From Thermoleophilaceae bacterium (GTDB lineage: Bacteria; Actinomycetota; Thermoleophilia; Solirubrobacterales; Thermoleophilaceae), in contig JACCSF010000302.1 of NCBI GenBank assembly GCA_013813135.1, forward strand, positions 1-11,521: DNA of 11,521 bases. The letters run 5' to 3'. A program made the translations under genes and the position numbers. Positions 1-6,329 of this stretch are shown piece after piece. The first letter of the stretch is position 1. The number at the start of each line of letters is the position of its first letter. A model generated the notes under the pieces. The model saw only the letters and a list, made by a program, of their open reading frames with translations. It did no database searches and was not told the origin of the DNA.

Positions 1-522
1 GCCGTCTTCCACCCTGGCACGCTCGAAATAGCGCACGCCGTGCCCGACCCGGATCCGCGCGCGGGCATCCACCGGCGCTTCGAGGCGACCGCCGAGCTGA
101 TCGCCCGGGCGCTGGGCCGGCTGGGAGTGGACGCGCGCGTGGGGGAGGTGCCAGGCGAGTATTGCCCCGGCCGCTGGAGCGTGAACGCCGGCGGCGAGCG
201 CAAGCTGGCCGGCATCGGCCAGCGGGTGATCTCAGGCGGGGCGCACGTGGGGACCGTGATCGTTGTGGACGACGCCGCCTCGGTCCGCCGGGTGCTCGAG
301 CCGGTATACGCGGCGCTGGGGCTCGCTTGGGACCCCGCGACGGTGGGCGCGGTGGCCGAAGAGGCGTCCGGGCGCGCCTGGGAGGCCGTCCGCGAGGCCG
401 TGCTGGCCGAGTACGCGGAGCGGTTTCGGCTCGTCGAGGACGAGGTGGACGCCGAAACGCTCAGCTTGGCGCGAACGCTCGCGGCAGAACACAGGCAGGG
501 GTCCGAACCGCCCGCCCGCTGA
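1..522 (+). CDS. Lipoate/octanoate-protein ligase family (BPL_LplA_LipB), 5'-truncated
   Basis: The reading frame is open from the first base, so the gene begins upstream of the window; 173 residues are visible and end in TGA. A GTG at 40 is in frame, but family-like sequence (AVFHPGTLEIAHAVPDPDP) precedes it, so it is probably not the start. Visible landmarks are EYCPGRWSVN (residues 53-62 of the fragment) and the KLAGIGQR stretch with Lys68, the position of the conserved substrate-binding lysine in lipoate ligases and LipM-type octanoyltransferases. ISGGAHVGTVIVVDD (77-91) is the following core strand. Family members attach lipoyl or octanoyl groups to the lipoyl domains of 2-oxoacid dehydrogenases and GcvH in the cytoplasm. 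Ligase versus octanoyltransferase cannot be decided without the N-terminal half. The stop codon overlaps the inverted repeat at 521-571, and the next gene is convergent. Confidence 0.8.
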   Translation, partial: AVFHPGTLEIAHAVPDPDPRAGIHRRFEATAELIARALGRLGVDARVGEVPGEYCPGRWSVNAGGERKLAGIGQRVISGGAHVGTVIVVDDAASVRRVLEPVYAALGLAWDPATVGAVAEEASGRAWEAVREAVLAEYAERFRLVEDEVDAETLSLARTLAAEHRQGSEPPAR

Positions 523-571
523 GTGTGGGCCGTACTTTCCGGCATATAACCGGGTTTCGCGGCCCACACTC
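521..571. terminator. 12-bp perfect inverted repeat between convergent genes, candidate bidirectional terminator
   Basis: GAGTGTGGGCCG at 521-532 is the exact reverse complement of CGGCCCACACTC at 560-571, with 27 bases between. Inside that loop CCGG (539-542) can pair with CCGG (550-553) around CATATAA. There is no U-run on either side, so it is not a classical intrinsic terminator. Its place at the stop codon of the ligase and 40 bp from the 3' end of the convergent hydrolase fits a shared terminator or 3'-protecting hairpin. A protein-binding site is the alternative. Nothing else is visible in the gap 523-610. Confidence 0.5.
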
Positions 572-610
572 GCTTCGGCCGCCCCTGGTTGCTGCTGTAG
601 CGGCGATTCG

Positions 611-1501
611 CTACGCCACGCCGGCAGGGGCCGCGCGCCGCGATGTCTCGACCACCGCCTCCACCACCTGCGGCCACACTTCGCGCGGCAGGTCGTGCCC
701 CATCCCGGGGATCGCGATCAGGCGGGCGTCCGGGATTGCCCTGGCGGTGGCGCGGCCGCCGCGGAACGGCACCAGGGGATCGTCGCGGCCGTGGATGACG
801 GTGGTCGGCACCTTCACGGAGCGGAGCTGCGAGGTGCGGTCGCCCGAGGCCAGGATCGCCGCCAGCTGGCGACCCGTTCCGGCCGTGTGGTGGCCGCGCT
901 CGTAGGTCGCGGCGGCCAGCTCGCGGATGCGATCGTCGTCGAGCGGGAAGCCTTTCGACCCGATCATCCGGAAGATGTGCACGAAGCGCTCGACGTAGGC
1001 CTGCTTGTCCGCCGGGGCTCGGCGCATCAGTACTCCCCACACGCGCAGCTTGGGCCGGCCCGCCCGGCGCTCGCCGGTGGTGGACATGATCGACGTGAGC
1101 GACAGGACCCGCTCGGGCCGCCTGATCGCCATCGTCTGGGCGATCATCCCGCCCATCGACGCGCCCATTACGTGGGCCGCGTCGATGCCGAGATGGTCGA
1201 GCAGCCCGAAGGCGTCGTCGGCCATGTCCTCCAGCAGGTACGGCGCGTCGAAGCTGAGTCCGATCATCGCTCGCCTGACATCCGGCACGCGCGCGTCGAT
1301 CTTGGTCGAGCGGCCCGAGTCGCGGTTGTCGAAGCGGATCACGTAGAAGCCGCGCTCGGCGAGCTGCTCGCAGAGCTCCCTGTCCCAGTGGATCAGCTGC
1401 ATCCCCAGGCCCATCACCAGCAGCAGCGGCGGGCTGGAGGGGTCGCCGATCGTCTCGTAGACGATCTCGATGCCGTTGGCGCGGGCGGTCTCCTCGGCCA
1501 T
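611..1501 (-). CDS. Alpha/beta-fold hydrolase
   Basis: This 296-residue protein is a complete alpha/beta hydrolase, usual in length for the family. The LLLVMGLGM segment (27-34) is the oxyanion-hole region. RFDNRDSGRST (56-66) is the conserved turn seen in RdmC-like methylesterases and related hydrolases. GASMGG (113-118) is the nucleophile elbow with Ser115; GRDDPLVP gives the acid at Asp241 (or 240), and GMGHD gives His269. There is no signal peptide, so it is cytoplasmic. The substrate is unknown; aclacinomycin-methylesterase-like and other carboxylester hydrolases share these motifs. The ATG at 1501 is preceded by TAAGGT with 7 nt between, either a -10 box of a near-leaderless promoter or a weak AAGG ribosome site. 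The upstream S51 gene stops only 10 nt away, so read-through from it is also likely. Confidence 0.88.
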   Translation of the reverse strand: MAEETARANGIEIVYETIGDPSSPPLLLVMGLGMQLIHWDRELCEQLAERGFYVIRFDNRDSGRSTKIDARVPDVRRAMIGLSFDAPYLLEDMADDAFGLLDHLGIDAAHVMGASMGGMIAQTMAIRRPERVLSLTSIMSTTGERRAGRPKLRVWGVLMRRAPADKQAYVERFVHIFRMIGSKGFPLDDDRIRELAAATYERGHHTAGTGRQLAAILASGDRTSQLRSVKVPTTVIHGRDDPLVPFRGGRATARAIPDARLIAIPGMGHDLPREVWPQVVEAVVETSRRAAPAGVA

Positions 1502-1508
1502 GCCGGGG

Positions 1509-1514
1509 ACCTTA
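1509..1514 (-). promoter_or_regulatory. Candidate -10 box TAAGGT, overlapping the preceding stop codon
   Basis: Read on the minus strand, TAAGGT fits TANNNT and lies 7 nt before the hydrolase ATG at 1501; its first three bases are the TAA stop of the S51 gene. No -35 box is recognisable 16-18 nt further upstream. AAGG could instead be a weak Shine-Dalgarno at about 8 nt spacing. Confidence 0.3.
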
Positions 1515-2300
1515 GCGGCGCCGCACCCGCGCCTCGCGCCACTCGGCGATCGACAGCGGCGTGGGCGGCTCGAGCTCCTCGCGGCCGGGCAGCACGCGTG
1601 GCTGCAGCGCGGTCTCCACCGCCTGACCCCGCGTCTCCTCGACCCAATAGCCGCCGGCGCCGCGCCGCGCGCTGACCGCCTCGACCAGGTCGCGGCCGGA
1701 GAACAGCAGGCCCACGCCGTCGTCCAAGGCCCAGCCGGGAGGGACCGCCTCGGTGCGGATCGCCTCGTGGAAGCAAGGGCGGCGCGCCGGCTCCGCGTCG
1801 TAGTGGACGGAGTTGCTGCCCGGCAGCAGCCCCAGCCCGCGGACCGGTCGCGGGGCGCCGAACGAGGTTGTCACCCCGGCCTCGAACCAGCACATCGACC
1901 CAGCGCTGATGCCGCAGAGCACGATGCCGCGCTCCCAGGCCTCGCGCAGGATCGCGTCGAGGCGATGGGCGCGCCAGACGGCCAGCAGGTTCAGCATGCT
2001 GCCGCCGCCGACGTAGAGCACGTCCTGGCCGAGCAGCACCGCGCTCACGTCGACCGGCTCCAAGCCGAGCCGGAACAGCGACAGGTGGGTAGGCTCGCAA
2101 GGCAGGTGCCGGAAGGCGGCGTAAAACCGGCGGATCTGCTCCTCGGCGTCGCCGCCCGCGGTGGGCAGCAGGCAGATGCGCGGGTGCGGGGCCCGCGCCA
2201 CCTCCAGCGCGTAGCGGTCGAGCGCCGGATCGCCCGGCGGGCAAGAGAAGCCGCCGCCGCCCATCGCGACGATGCGACGCTGCTCTGATCGGCTCGCCAC
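1512..2300 (-). CDS. Peptidase E / S51 family serine hydrolase, paralogue A
   Basis: 262 residues from a GTG at 2300, which lies 2 nt after the TGA of the upstream paralogue (stop 2305-2303), an arrangement typical of translational coupling. I chose this start because RRIVAMGGGGFS near the N-terminus aligns with the start of paralogue B; the in-frame ATG at 2264 would delete the first beta strand. Landmarks are MGGGGFS (13-19), ICLLPTAGGD (42-51), LYVGGGS (95-101) and the nucleophile elbow GISAGS (130-135) with Ser132. NSVHYDAEP (163-171) carries His166, the probable catalytic histidine. The family includes Salmonella PepE (Asp-X dipeptidase) and cyanophycinases, with a Ser-His-acid machinery in a class-I-amidotransferase-like fold. 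The third catalytic residue is not obvious; Glu140 after CWF is one candidate. There is no signal peptide. The substrate is unknown. Confidence 0.85.
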   Translation of the reverse strand: MASRSEQRRIVAMGGGGFSCPPGDPALDRYALEVARAPHPRICLLPTAGGDAEEQIRRFYAAFRHLPCEPTHLSLFRLGLEPVDVSAVLLGQDVLYVGGGSMLNLLAVWRAHRLDAILREAWERGIVLCGISAGSMCWFEAGVTTSFGAPRPVRGLGLLPGSNSVHYDAEPARRPCFHEAIRTEAVPPGWALDDGVGLLFSGRDLVEAVSARRGAGGYWVEETRGQAVETALQPRVLPGREELEPPTPLSIAEWREARVRRR

Positions 2301-2302
2301 CC

Positions 2303-3037
2303 TCAGGCCGCCCGCACCACGGCGGGGGGAGCGCCCAGGTAATCCGCGGGGAGCGGACGGCGGCTGACCCGATCGCCGCTCCGGCGCATCCGGAACGCCC
2401 GCGCGCCGGGCCGCGAGCTGACCACGCGCGTGAGGCGCTCGCCCTCGAAGTGCAGCGCGGCGCCGTCCTCCACCGCGTACCCCTCGACCATGCCGGCCGC
2501 CAGCACGTCGCGGTAGGCGCGACAGCGCTCCGGCTCTGCGTCGAAGTGAACGCAGTTGCTCCACGGCAGCATGCCGAGCCCCTCGATCGCCTGAGGCGGC
2601 CCGTGGAACGCGGTGACGGCCTCCGCGAACCAGCACAGCGATCCTGCGCTGAGGCCGCACATGACGACGCCCTTCTCCCACGCGTGGCGCAGCGTCACGT
2701 CGAGCCCGTGGGCGCGCCAGGCGCCGAGCAGGCTGACGACGCTCCCCCCACCTACGTAGACGAGGTCGCTCGTCAGCAGCTGCTCGTGCATGTCGCCCGC
2801 CGACTGCTCGCGGCGGAACAGCGAGACGTGCGACGGCTCGCAGCGGCTCGCCTCGAAGGCGCGGTAGAAGCGCACGATGTAGTGGTCGGCGTCGCCGCTG
2901 GCGGTCGGCAGGAAGCAGACCCGCGGGCGCTCCTTGCCGGTCAGGGAGAGCACGTAGTCGTCGAGCAGGGTGTTGCCGCGCTCCATCGAGAAGCCGCCGC
3001 CACCGAACGCCACGATCTGACGCCGCTCTCCTCGCAC
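2303..3037 (-). CDS. Peptidase E / S51 family serine hydrolase, paralogue B
   Basis: 244 residues from a GTG at 3037. It is close to paralogue A along its whole length: VAFGGGGFS (9-17), CFLPTASGDA (41-50), CEPSHVSLFRR (66-76), VYVGGGS (93-99), GLSAGSLCWF (128-137) with nucleophile Ser130, and NCVHFDAEP (161-169) with His164. About half the residues in the core look identical by eye, so the two genes are a tandem duplication. They differ after CWF (FEAGVT in A, FAEAVT in B), near where a third catalytic residue might lie. The gene has a good promoter directly in front (TTGACC, 17 nt, TACCTT, 6 nt, GTG) and no Shine-Dalgarno, which points to a leaderless mRNA. Paralogue A follows after 2 nt, so the pair is probably one operon. 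It is a cytoplasmic peptidase or amidase-like hydrolase of unknown substrate. Confidence 0.85.
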   Translation of the reverse strand: MRGERRQIVAFGGGGFSMERGNTLLDDYVLSLTGKERPRVCFLPTASGDADHYIVRFYRAFEASRCEPSHVSLFRREQSAGDMHEQLLTSDLVYVGGGSVVSLLGAWRAHGLDVTLRHAWEKGVVMCGLSAGSLCWFAEAVTAFHGPPQAIEGLGMLPWSNCVHFDAEPERCRAYRDVLAAGMVEGYAVEDGAALHFEGERLTRVVSSRPGARAFRMRRSGDRVSRRPLPADYLGAPPAVVRAA

Positions 3038-3043
3038 CCACGC

Positions 3044-3072
3044 AAGGTAGGGGCGGCCGCGCCGGCGGTCAA
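3044..3072 (-). promoter_or_regulatory. Leaderless-type promoter of the S51 gene pair
   Basis: On the minus strand TTGACC (3072-3067, 5 of 6 to TTGACA) is followed by exactly 17 nt and then TACCTT (3049-3044, TANNNT). Six bases later comes the GTG start at 3037, so transcription would begin at or next to the start codon. It is the best-formed promoter in the window. The rest of the gap 3038-3121 shows nothing else I can name. Confidence 0.6.
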
Positions 3073-3121
3073 CGGGTTTGCCCCCTTTGGCGAGGCGCCC
3101 TGGACCGGATGTCGAAAGGGC

Positions 3122-4885
3122 CTAGCGCTCGCGCGTGGGCAGGACCACCGTCAGCTTCGAGACCTTCACCGAGAAGCTGAAGTTGCTGGTGCGCACGAAC
3201 GTCGGGTCGTTGCCCACGAGCTCCAGCTTCGCGGTGTGGCCCCGCTCGAAGCGCCAGCCGTTGCCGAACAGCTGGAAGACGAGCTTGCCCTCCTGGTTGT
3301 CCTCGAGCCGGTAGACGCCGCGAGAGACCAGCGTCTGCTGGCCCGCGGCCACGTCCCACAGGCGCGCGGCGATCAATCCGCCGCGCCCCTTGGTCCGGAT
3401 CTGCGCACGGACGGTCGGCAGGCCGAGCAGCGTGAAGGGCTTGGCCACGCGCCGCTTCGCGATCGCCGTTCCCGGCCCGGGGGCCGCGGACAGCGGGAAG
3501 CACGATTCCTTGCCGCCGATCGGGTTGAGCGCCTCGGCCACGGCGGGGTCGCCGCCGGAGGAGGTGATTCGCTGGGTGCGGCGTGCGCCCACGCTCACGG
3601 TGCCGGGGTGCAGCTTCTCCCAGCTGTTCGCCCGGAACGGCCCGCCGGCGGGAGCGTCCTTGGGGCAGGTTTGGGTGTAGGCGGTGACCGCGCCCGGCCG
3701 CGGGCCCTTGCCCTGACCCTTGAGGTAGGCGGCGAAGAACTTGGCCCCCTGGGTGTTGAGCGCCCGGTCCACGGCCGGCTTGTTGGCGCCGCGCGGGTGG
3801 CCGAAGTCACCGAACTGAAGCGTCACGCGCGCGCCCCTCGTCTGGCGGAACAGGCGCCTCACGCGCAGCGCCTCCGGGGCGGGGAAGAGGTCGTCGGTCC
3901 AGCCGTTCTGCACGAGCAGCGCGGCCGGGACTCCCGACAGCCCGGCGATGCTGTGGTAGCCGGTCAGCTCGCGACCGACGCGCAGCACGCCCGGGGTCTC
4001 CGGCTCGCCGGCGTCGGTGAGCGCCTTCCAGCCGCTGATGTCGGCGTTGAAGGGCGCGCCCCGCGGCGCGTAGAAGCCCGAAGCGTTGCCCGAGACGTAG
4101 AGCCCGCTGACGTAGCTCTGCTTCTGCACGCCGCCCGGCTCGATGCTCTGCCCGACCGCGTAGTCGCGGAAGTCGAGGAAGCGGCCGTTGGGCTGGAGCG
4201 AGTAGGTCAAGTCAGAGCCACCCCAGCGCGGGAACGCGGCGGCGATCTCCAGGCGCGTGCCCCGGGCGCTGAGCCACGGCCGGTAGGACCCGTTAGGAAG
4301 CCGGATGCGGTCGCGCAGCCGGGCCAGGTTGAGCGACTGGATCCCGCCGTACGAGATTCCGGTTACGCCGATCGCGTCGGGACTGACGACGTCCTGGTCG
4401 ACCAGCAGGCCGAGCAGGTACTGGACGTCGCGGCCCTCGTAGCGGTGGTCGGCGAGCCGCACCCAGCCCTGGTCGCAGGCCGGCGAGGTGCGCGACGAGG
4501 CGGCGCCGCACGAGCGGCCGAATCCACGCGCGCTGGGCGTGACGACGGCGTACCCCTGCTGCGCGAAGTAGACGTTGTTGTAGTGGTAGGTGGTGCCCCC
4601 GCTGCCTTCGGGCGTGGTGCTCTCGAAGTTGCCCTTGCTGCCGCCCCAGCCGTGCATCATCACGATCGTCGGGAACGGTCCGTCGCCGCTCGCCGGCAGC
4701 GTGACGTCCACGTCGAGCGGCACCCCGTCCCAGCTCGGCACGCGCTGGTCGTCCGTCGCCGTCGGGCAGAAGAGCACGCCGTTCTGCGGCGTGCAGGCGT
4801 GGTCGAAGGGGCTGGGCGGGGCGGCCCCGGCGGCGGCGGGAGCCAGCAGGGACAGGGCGAGCGTGAGCGGGAGAAGTTTCTTCAT
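3122..4885 (-). CDS. Secreted CocE/NonD family (X-Pro dipeptidyl-peptidase-like) hydrolase
   Basis: 587 residues. MKKLLPLTLALSLLAPAAAG is a signal peptide with probable cleavage around 20-22, so the enzyme is exported. The alpha/beta-hydrolase core has VMMHGWGGSKG (75-85) as the oxyanion region, SARGFGRSCG (118-127), the nucleophile elbow GISYGG (176-181) with Ser178, Asp331 or Asp332 in NGWTDDLFP, and His363 in GDFGHPRG. The C-terminal part (about 430-587) has the beta-rich pattern of the XPP/CocE C-terminal jelly-roll domain, e.g. LWDVAAGQQTLVSRGVYRL (509-527). Relatives include X-Pro dipeptidyl peptidases, cocaine esterase and glutaryl-acylases; the substrate cannot be read from sequence. 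Several cysteines (31, 40, 126, 137, 407, 462) could form disulfides outside the cell. The ATG at 4885 is fixed by the signal peptide. The regulator gene upstream ends 39 bp away on the same strand. Confidence 0.87.
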   Translation of the reverse strand: MKKLLPLTLALSLLAPAAAGAAPPSPFDHACTPQNGVLFCPTATDDQRVPSWDGVPLDVDVTLPASGDGPFPTIVMMHGWGGSKGNFESTTPEGSGGTTYHYNNVYFAQQGYAVVTPSARGFGRSCGAASSRTSPACDQGWVRLADHRYEGRDVQYLLGLLVDQDVVSPDAIGVTGISYGGIQSLNLARLRDRIRLPNGSYRPWLSARGTRLEIAAAFPRWGGSDLTYSLQPNGRFLDFRDYAVGQSIEPGGVQKQSYVSGLYVSGNASGFYAPRGAPFNADISGWKALTDAGEPETPGVLRVGRELTGYHSIAGLSGVPAALLVQNGWTDDLFPAPEALRVRRLFRQTRGARVTLQFGDFGHPRGANKPAVDRALNTQGAKFFAAYLKGQGKGPRPGAVTAYTQTCPKDAPAGGPFRANSWEKLHPGTVSVGARRTQRITSSGGDPAVAEALNPIGGKESCFPLSAAPGPGTAIAKRRVAKPFTLLGLPTVRAQIRTKGRGGLIAARLWDVAAGQQTLVSRGVYRLEDNQEGKLVFQLFGNGWRFERGHTAKLELVGNDPTFVRTSNFSFSVKVSKLTVVLPTRER

Positions 4886-4898
4886 AGCGGGTGCGAGA

Positions 4899-4904
4899 AA
4901 CCTA
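4899..4904 (-). promoter_or_regulatory. Weak candidate -10 box TAGGTT before the secreted hydrolase
   Basis: TAGGTT lies 13 nt before the ATG at 4885, so a transcript would have a leader of only about 6 nt. No -35 hexamer is recognisable at 16-18 nt. No Shine-Dalgarno is visible either. Co-transcription with the regulator upstream is the alternative. Confidence 0.25.
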
Positions 4905-4924
4905 CCGCCGAGACGGCGCGCGCG

Positions 4925-5881
4925 CTAGCGCTCGGCAAAGCTGCGGCGCCACGCCGAGGGCGGCACGCCGTAAGCGCGCGCGAAATGGCGCCGGAACGCA
5001 GCCGGGGTGGGGAACCCCACGCGGGCGGCCACCCGCTCCACCGGCTCGTCCGAGGACTCGAGCAGCGGCAGTGCGGCGTCGAGGCGCCGGCGCAGCAGCC
5101 ACGCGCCGGGGCTGGCCCCCGTGGCGGTACGAAAGCGGCGGCTGAACTGCCGCGGCGATAGGTGCGCGTACCGGGCCAGGTCGTCCACGCCGATGCGCTC
5201 GGGCAGGCGGCCGAGCGCCCACTCCATCGCCCCGGCGACGGGGTCGTCGGCCGGGCGGGCCGGCACCGGCAGGTCGATGAACTGCGCCTGGCCGCCCTCG
5301 CGGTGGGCCGCCACGACCATCCTGCGCGCCACCCGGTTGGCGACATCCGCCCCGTGGTCGCGCCGCACGAGGTGCAGGCACAGGTCGATGCCCGCCGCCG
5401 TGCCGGCGGAGGTCAGCACGTCGTCGCCATCCACGTACAGCACCTCCGCCGTCACCCGGATGCGCCGATACCGGCGGGCGAGCAGTGGCGCGTAGCGCCA
5501 GTGCGTCGCGGCGCGACGCTCGTCCAGCAGGCCGGTGGCGGCCAGCACGAAGGCGCCCGAGCAGATCGAGACCAGCCGAGCGCCGCGCTCGTGGGCGGCC
5601 AGCAGCGCCCGCACGAGCCGCTCGGAGGGGTCGCCGTGCACGTCGGGGGAGCCTGGCAGGATGATCGTGTCGGCGCGCTCGAGCTCGCCGAGGCCGTTTT
5701 CCACGGCCAGGCCGAAGCCGCCGAGCGCCGGCAGCACACCGGGGCGCTCCGCGCAGACCGAGAACTCGTACCACGAGTCCACCTCCAGCTCGGGACGCGG
5801 TAGCGCGAACACCTCGGCGGCCACTCCCAGCTCGAAGGGGGCGAGGCCCTCGTGCGCCACAACGGTGACCCGGTGCGCCAT
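4925..5881 (-). CDS. GlxA-family transcriptional regulator (DJ-1/PfpI + AraC HTH)
   Basis: 318 residues from the ATG at 5881. An in-frame start at 5977 exists, but the 32 extra residues look unrelated to the family and would run through the promoter region. Residues 1 to about 195 are a DJ-1/PfpI (class-I amidotransferase-like) sensor domain beginning HRVTVVAHEGLAPFELG. It has a nucleophile-elbow cysteine (Cys107 in SICSGAFVLA) followed by GLLDERRAATHW (117-128). The C-terminal AraC domain has two helix-turn-helix units, GVDDLARYAHLSPRQFSRRF (231-250) and ERVAARVGFPTPAAFRRHF (282-300). It binds DNA in the cytoplasm; the inducer is unknown. It is divergent from the rhodanese gene across 70 bp, which makes that gene the likeliest target; the secreted hydrolase follows it on the same strand at 39 bp. 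Confidence 0.9.
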   Translation of the reverse strand: MAHRVTVVAHEGLAPFELGVAAEVFALPRPELEVDSWYEFSVCAERPGVLPALGGFGLAVENGLGELERADTIILPGSPDVHGDPSERLVRALLAAHERGARLVSICSGAFVLAATGLLDERRAATHWRYAPLLARRYRRIRVTAEVLYVDGDDVLTSAGTAAGIDLCLHLVRRDHGADVANRVARRMVVAAHREGGQAQFIDLPVPARPADDPVAGAMEWALGRLPERIGVDDLARYAHLSPRQFSRRFRTATGASPGAWLLRRRLDAALPLLESSDEPVERVAARVGFPTPAAFRRHFARAYGVPPSAWRRSFAER

Positions 5882-5887
5882 GTCCGG

Positions 5888-5916
5888 ATCGTAGCGGCAA
5901 GCGTCTTTTCGGTCAC
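5888..5916 (-). promoter_or_regulatory. Leaderless-type promoter of the GlxA-like regulator
   Basis: GTGACC (5916-5911, 4 of 6 to TTGACA), a 17-nt spacer, TACGAT (5893-5888) and then 6 nt (CCGGAC) before the ATG at 5881. No Shine-Dalgarno is present. This spacing also supports 5881 as the start codon, not 5977. Confidence 0.5.
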
Positions 5917-5921
5917 TCGTG

Positions 5922-5931
5922 CCTGGCCAGG
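5922..5931. promoter_or_regulatory. Perfect 10-bp palindrome in the regulator/rhodanese divergent region, possible operator
   Basis: CCTGGCCAGG is its own reverse complement. It lies upstream of the regulator's -35 box and 20 bp before the rhodanese ATG, where an autoregulatory or activator site could sit. AraC-type proteins usually bind direct or non-palindromic sites, so this is only a candidate. On the rhodanese side GATCCT at 5940-5945 is 6 nt before the ATG and resembles a poor -10 box. Confidence 0.2.
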
Positions 5932-5951
5932 ACGCGGGCGATCCTGGCGGC

Positions 5952-6329
5952 ATGGACACCGTCACGCAGACAGACATCGCTCAGGCCCATTTCGCAAACC
6001 GCCTCGCGGTCGAGACCGACGTCGCGGACGTCGCCGCGACGCTCACCACGCACGAGGACGACTTCGTGCTGCTGGACGTCCGCAGCCGCACCTCCTACGA
6101 CGCCGGTCACCTGCCCGGCGCGGTTCGCCTGCATCACTCGGAGATCACCAAGGAGTCGGTCGCCTCCCTGCCCGAGGGCCTCGTCATTGCCTACTGCTGG
6201 GGACCGGCCTGCAACGGCGCCTGCAAGGCCGCTCTGCGGCTTGCCGAACTGGGGCGGCCGGTCAAGGAGATGCTTGGCGGCTTTGACCACTGGGTGCGCG
6301 ACGGGCACCCTGTTGAGACTTCTTCTTGA
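5952..6329 (+). CDS. Single-domain rhodanese
   Basis: 125 residues from ATG at 5952; an in-frame GTG at 5919 would add 11 residues with no family resemblance. The rhodanese domain is complete. LLDVRSRTSYDAGHLPGAVR (40-59) is the CH2A-type region with the conserved Asp-Val-Arg. Cys82 in YCWGPACNGACKAA is the persulfide-forming nucleophile, and GGFDHWVRDGHPVE (109-122) is the conserved end. The active-site loop also contains Cys87, with Cys91 just after it, an unusually cysteine-rich arrangement. It probably transfers sulfane sulfur in the cytoplasm or acts in sulfide/thiol detoxification; the acceptor is unknown. It is divergent from the GlxA-like regulator. Its last 68 bp overlap the 3' end of the WS/DGAT gene on the other strand. 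Confidence 0.88.
   Translation: MDTVTQTDIAQAHFANRLAVETDVADVAATLTTHEDDFVLLDVRSRTSYDAGHLPGAVRLHHSEITKESVASLPEGLVIAYCWGPACNGACKAALRLAELGRPVKEMLGGFDHWVRDGHPVETSS

Noticed and set aside
263..1675. A 470-codon plus-strand open frame across the ligase/hydrolase junction
   Set aside because: It overlaps the ligase in another frame and is antisense to the alpha/beta hydrolase; no recognisable domain and the composition of a shadow.
1512..3041. A 509-codon minus-strand frame that could be taken as one long fused protein
   Set aside because: Only the part after 2300 is real (S51 paralogue A). The upstream part is the wrong frame of paralogue B, which has its own motif-bearing frame and promoter.
2450..5161. 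A 903-codon open frame on the plus strand
   Set aside because: It is antisense to the S51 paralogue B, CocE-type hydrolase and part of the GlxA-like regulator, all of which have clear family motifs. Its translation is Arg/Ala/Gly/Val-rich without motifs, as expected for a GC-rich shadow frame.
5882..5977. Longer start of the GlxA-like regulator at 5977
   Set aside because: The extra 32 residues do not resemble the DJ-1 domain start and would cover the -35/-10 boxes and overlap the rhodanese start.
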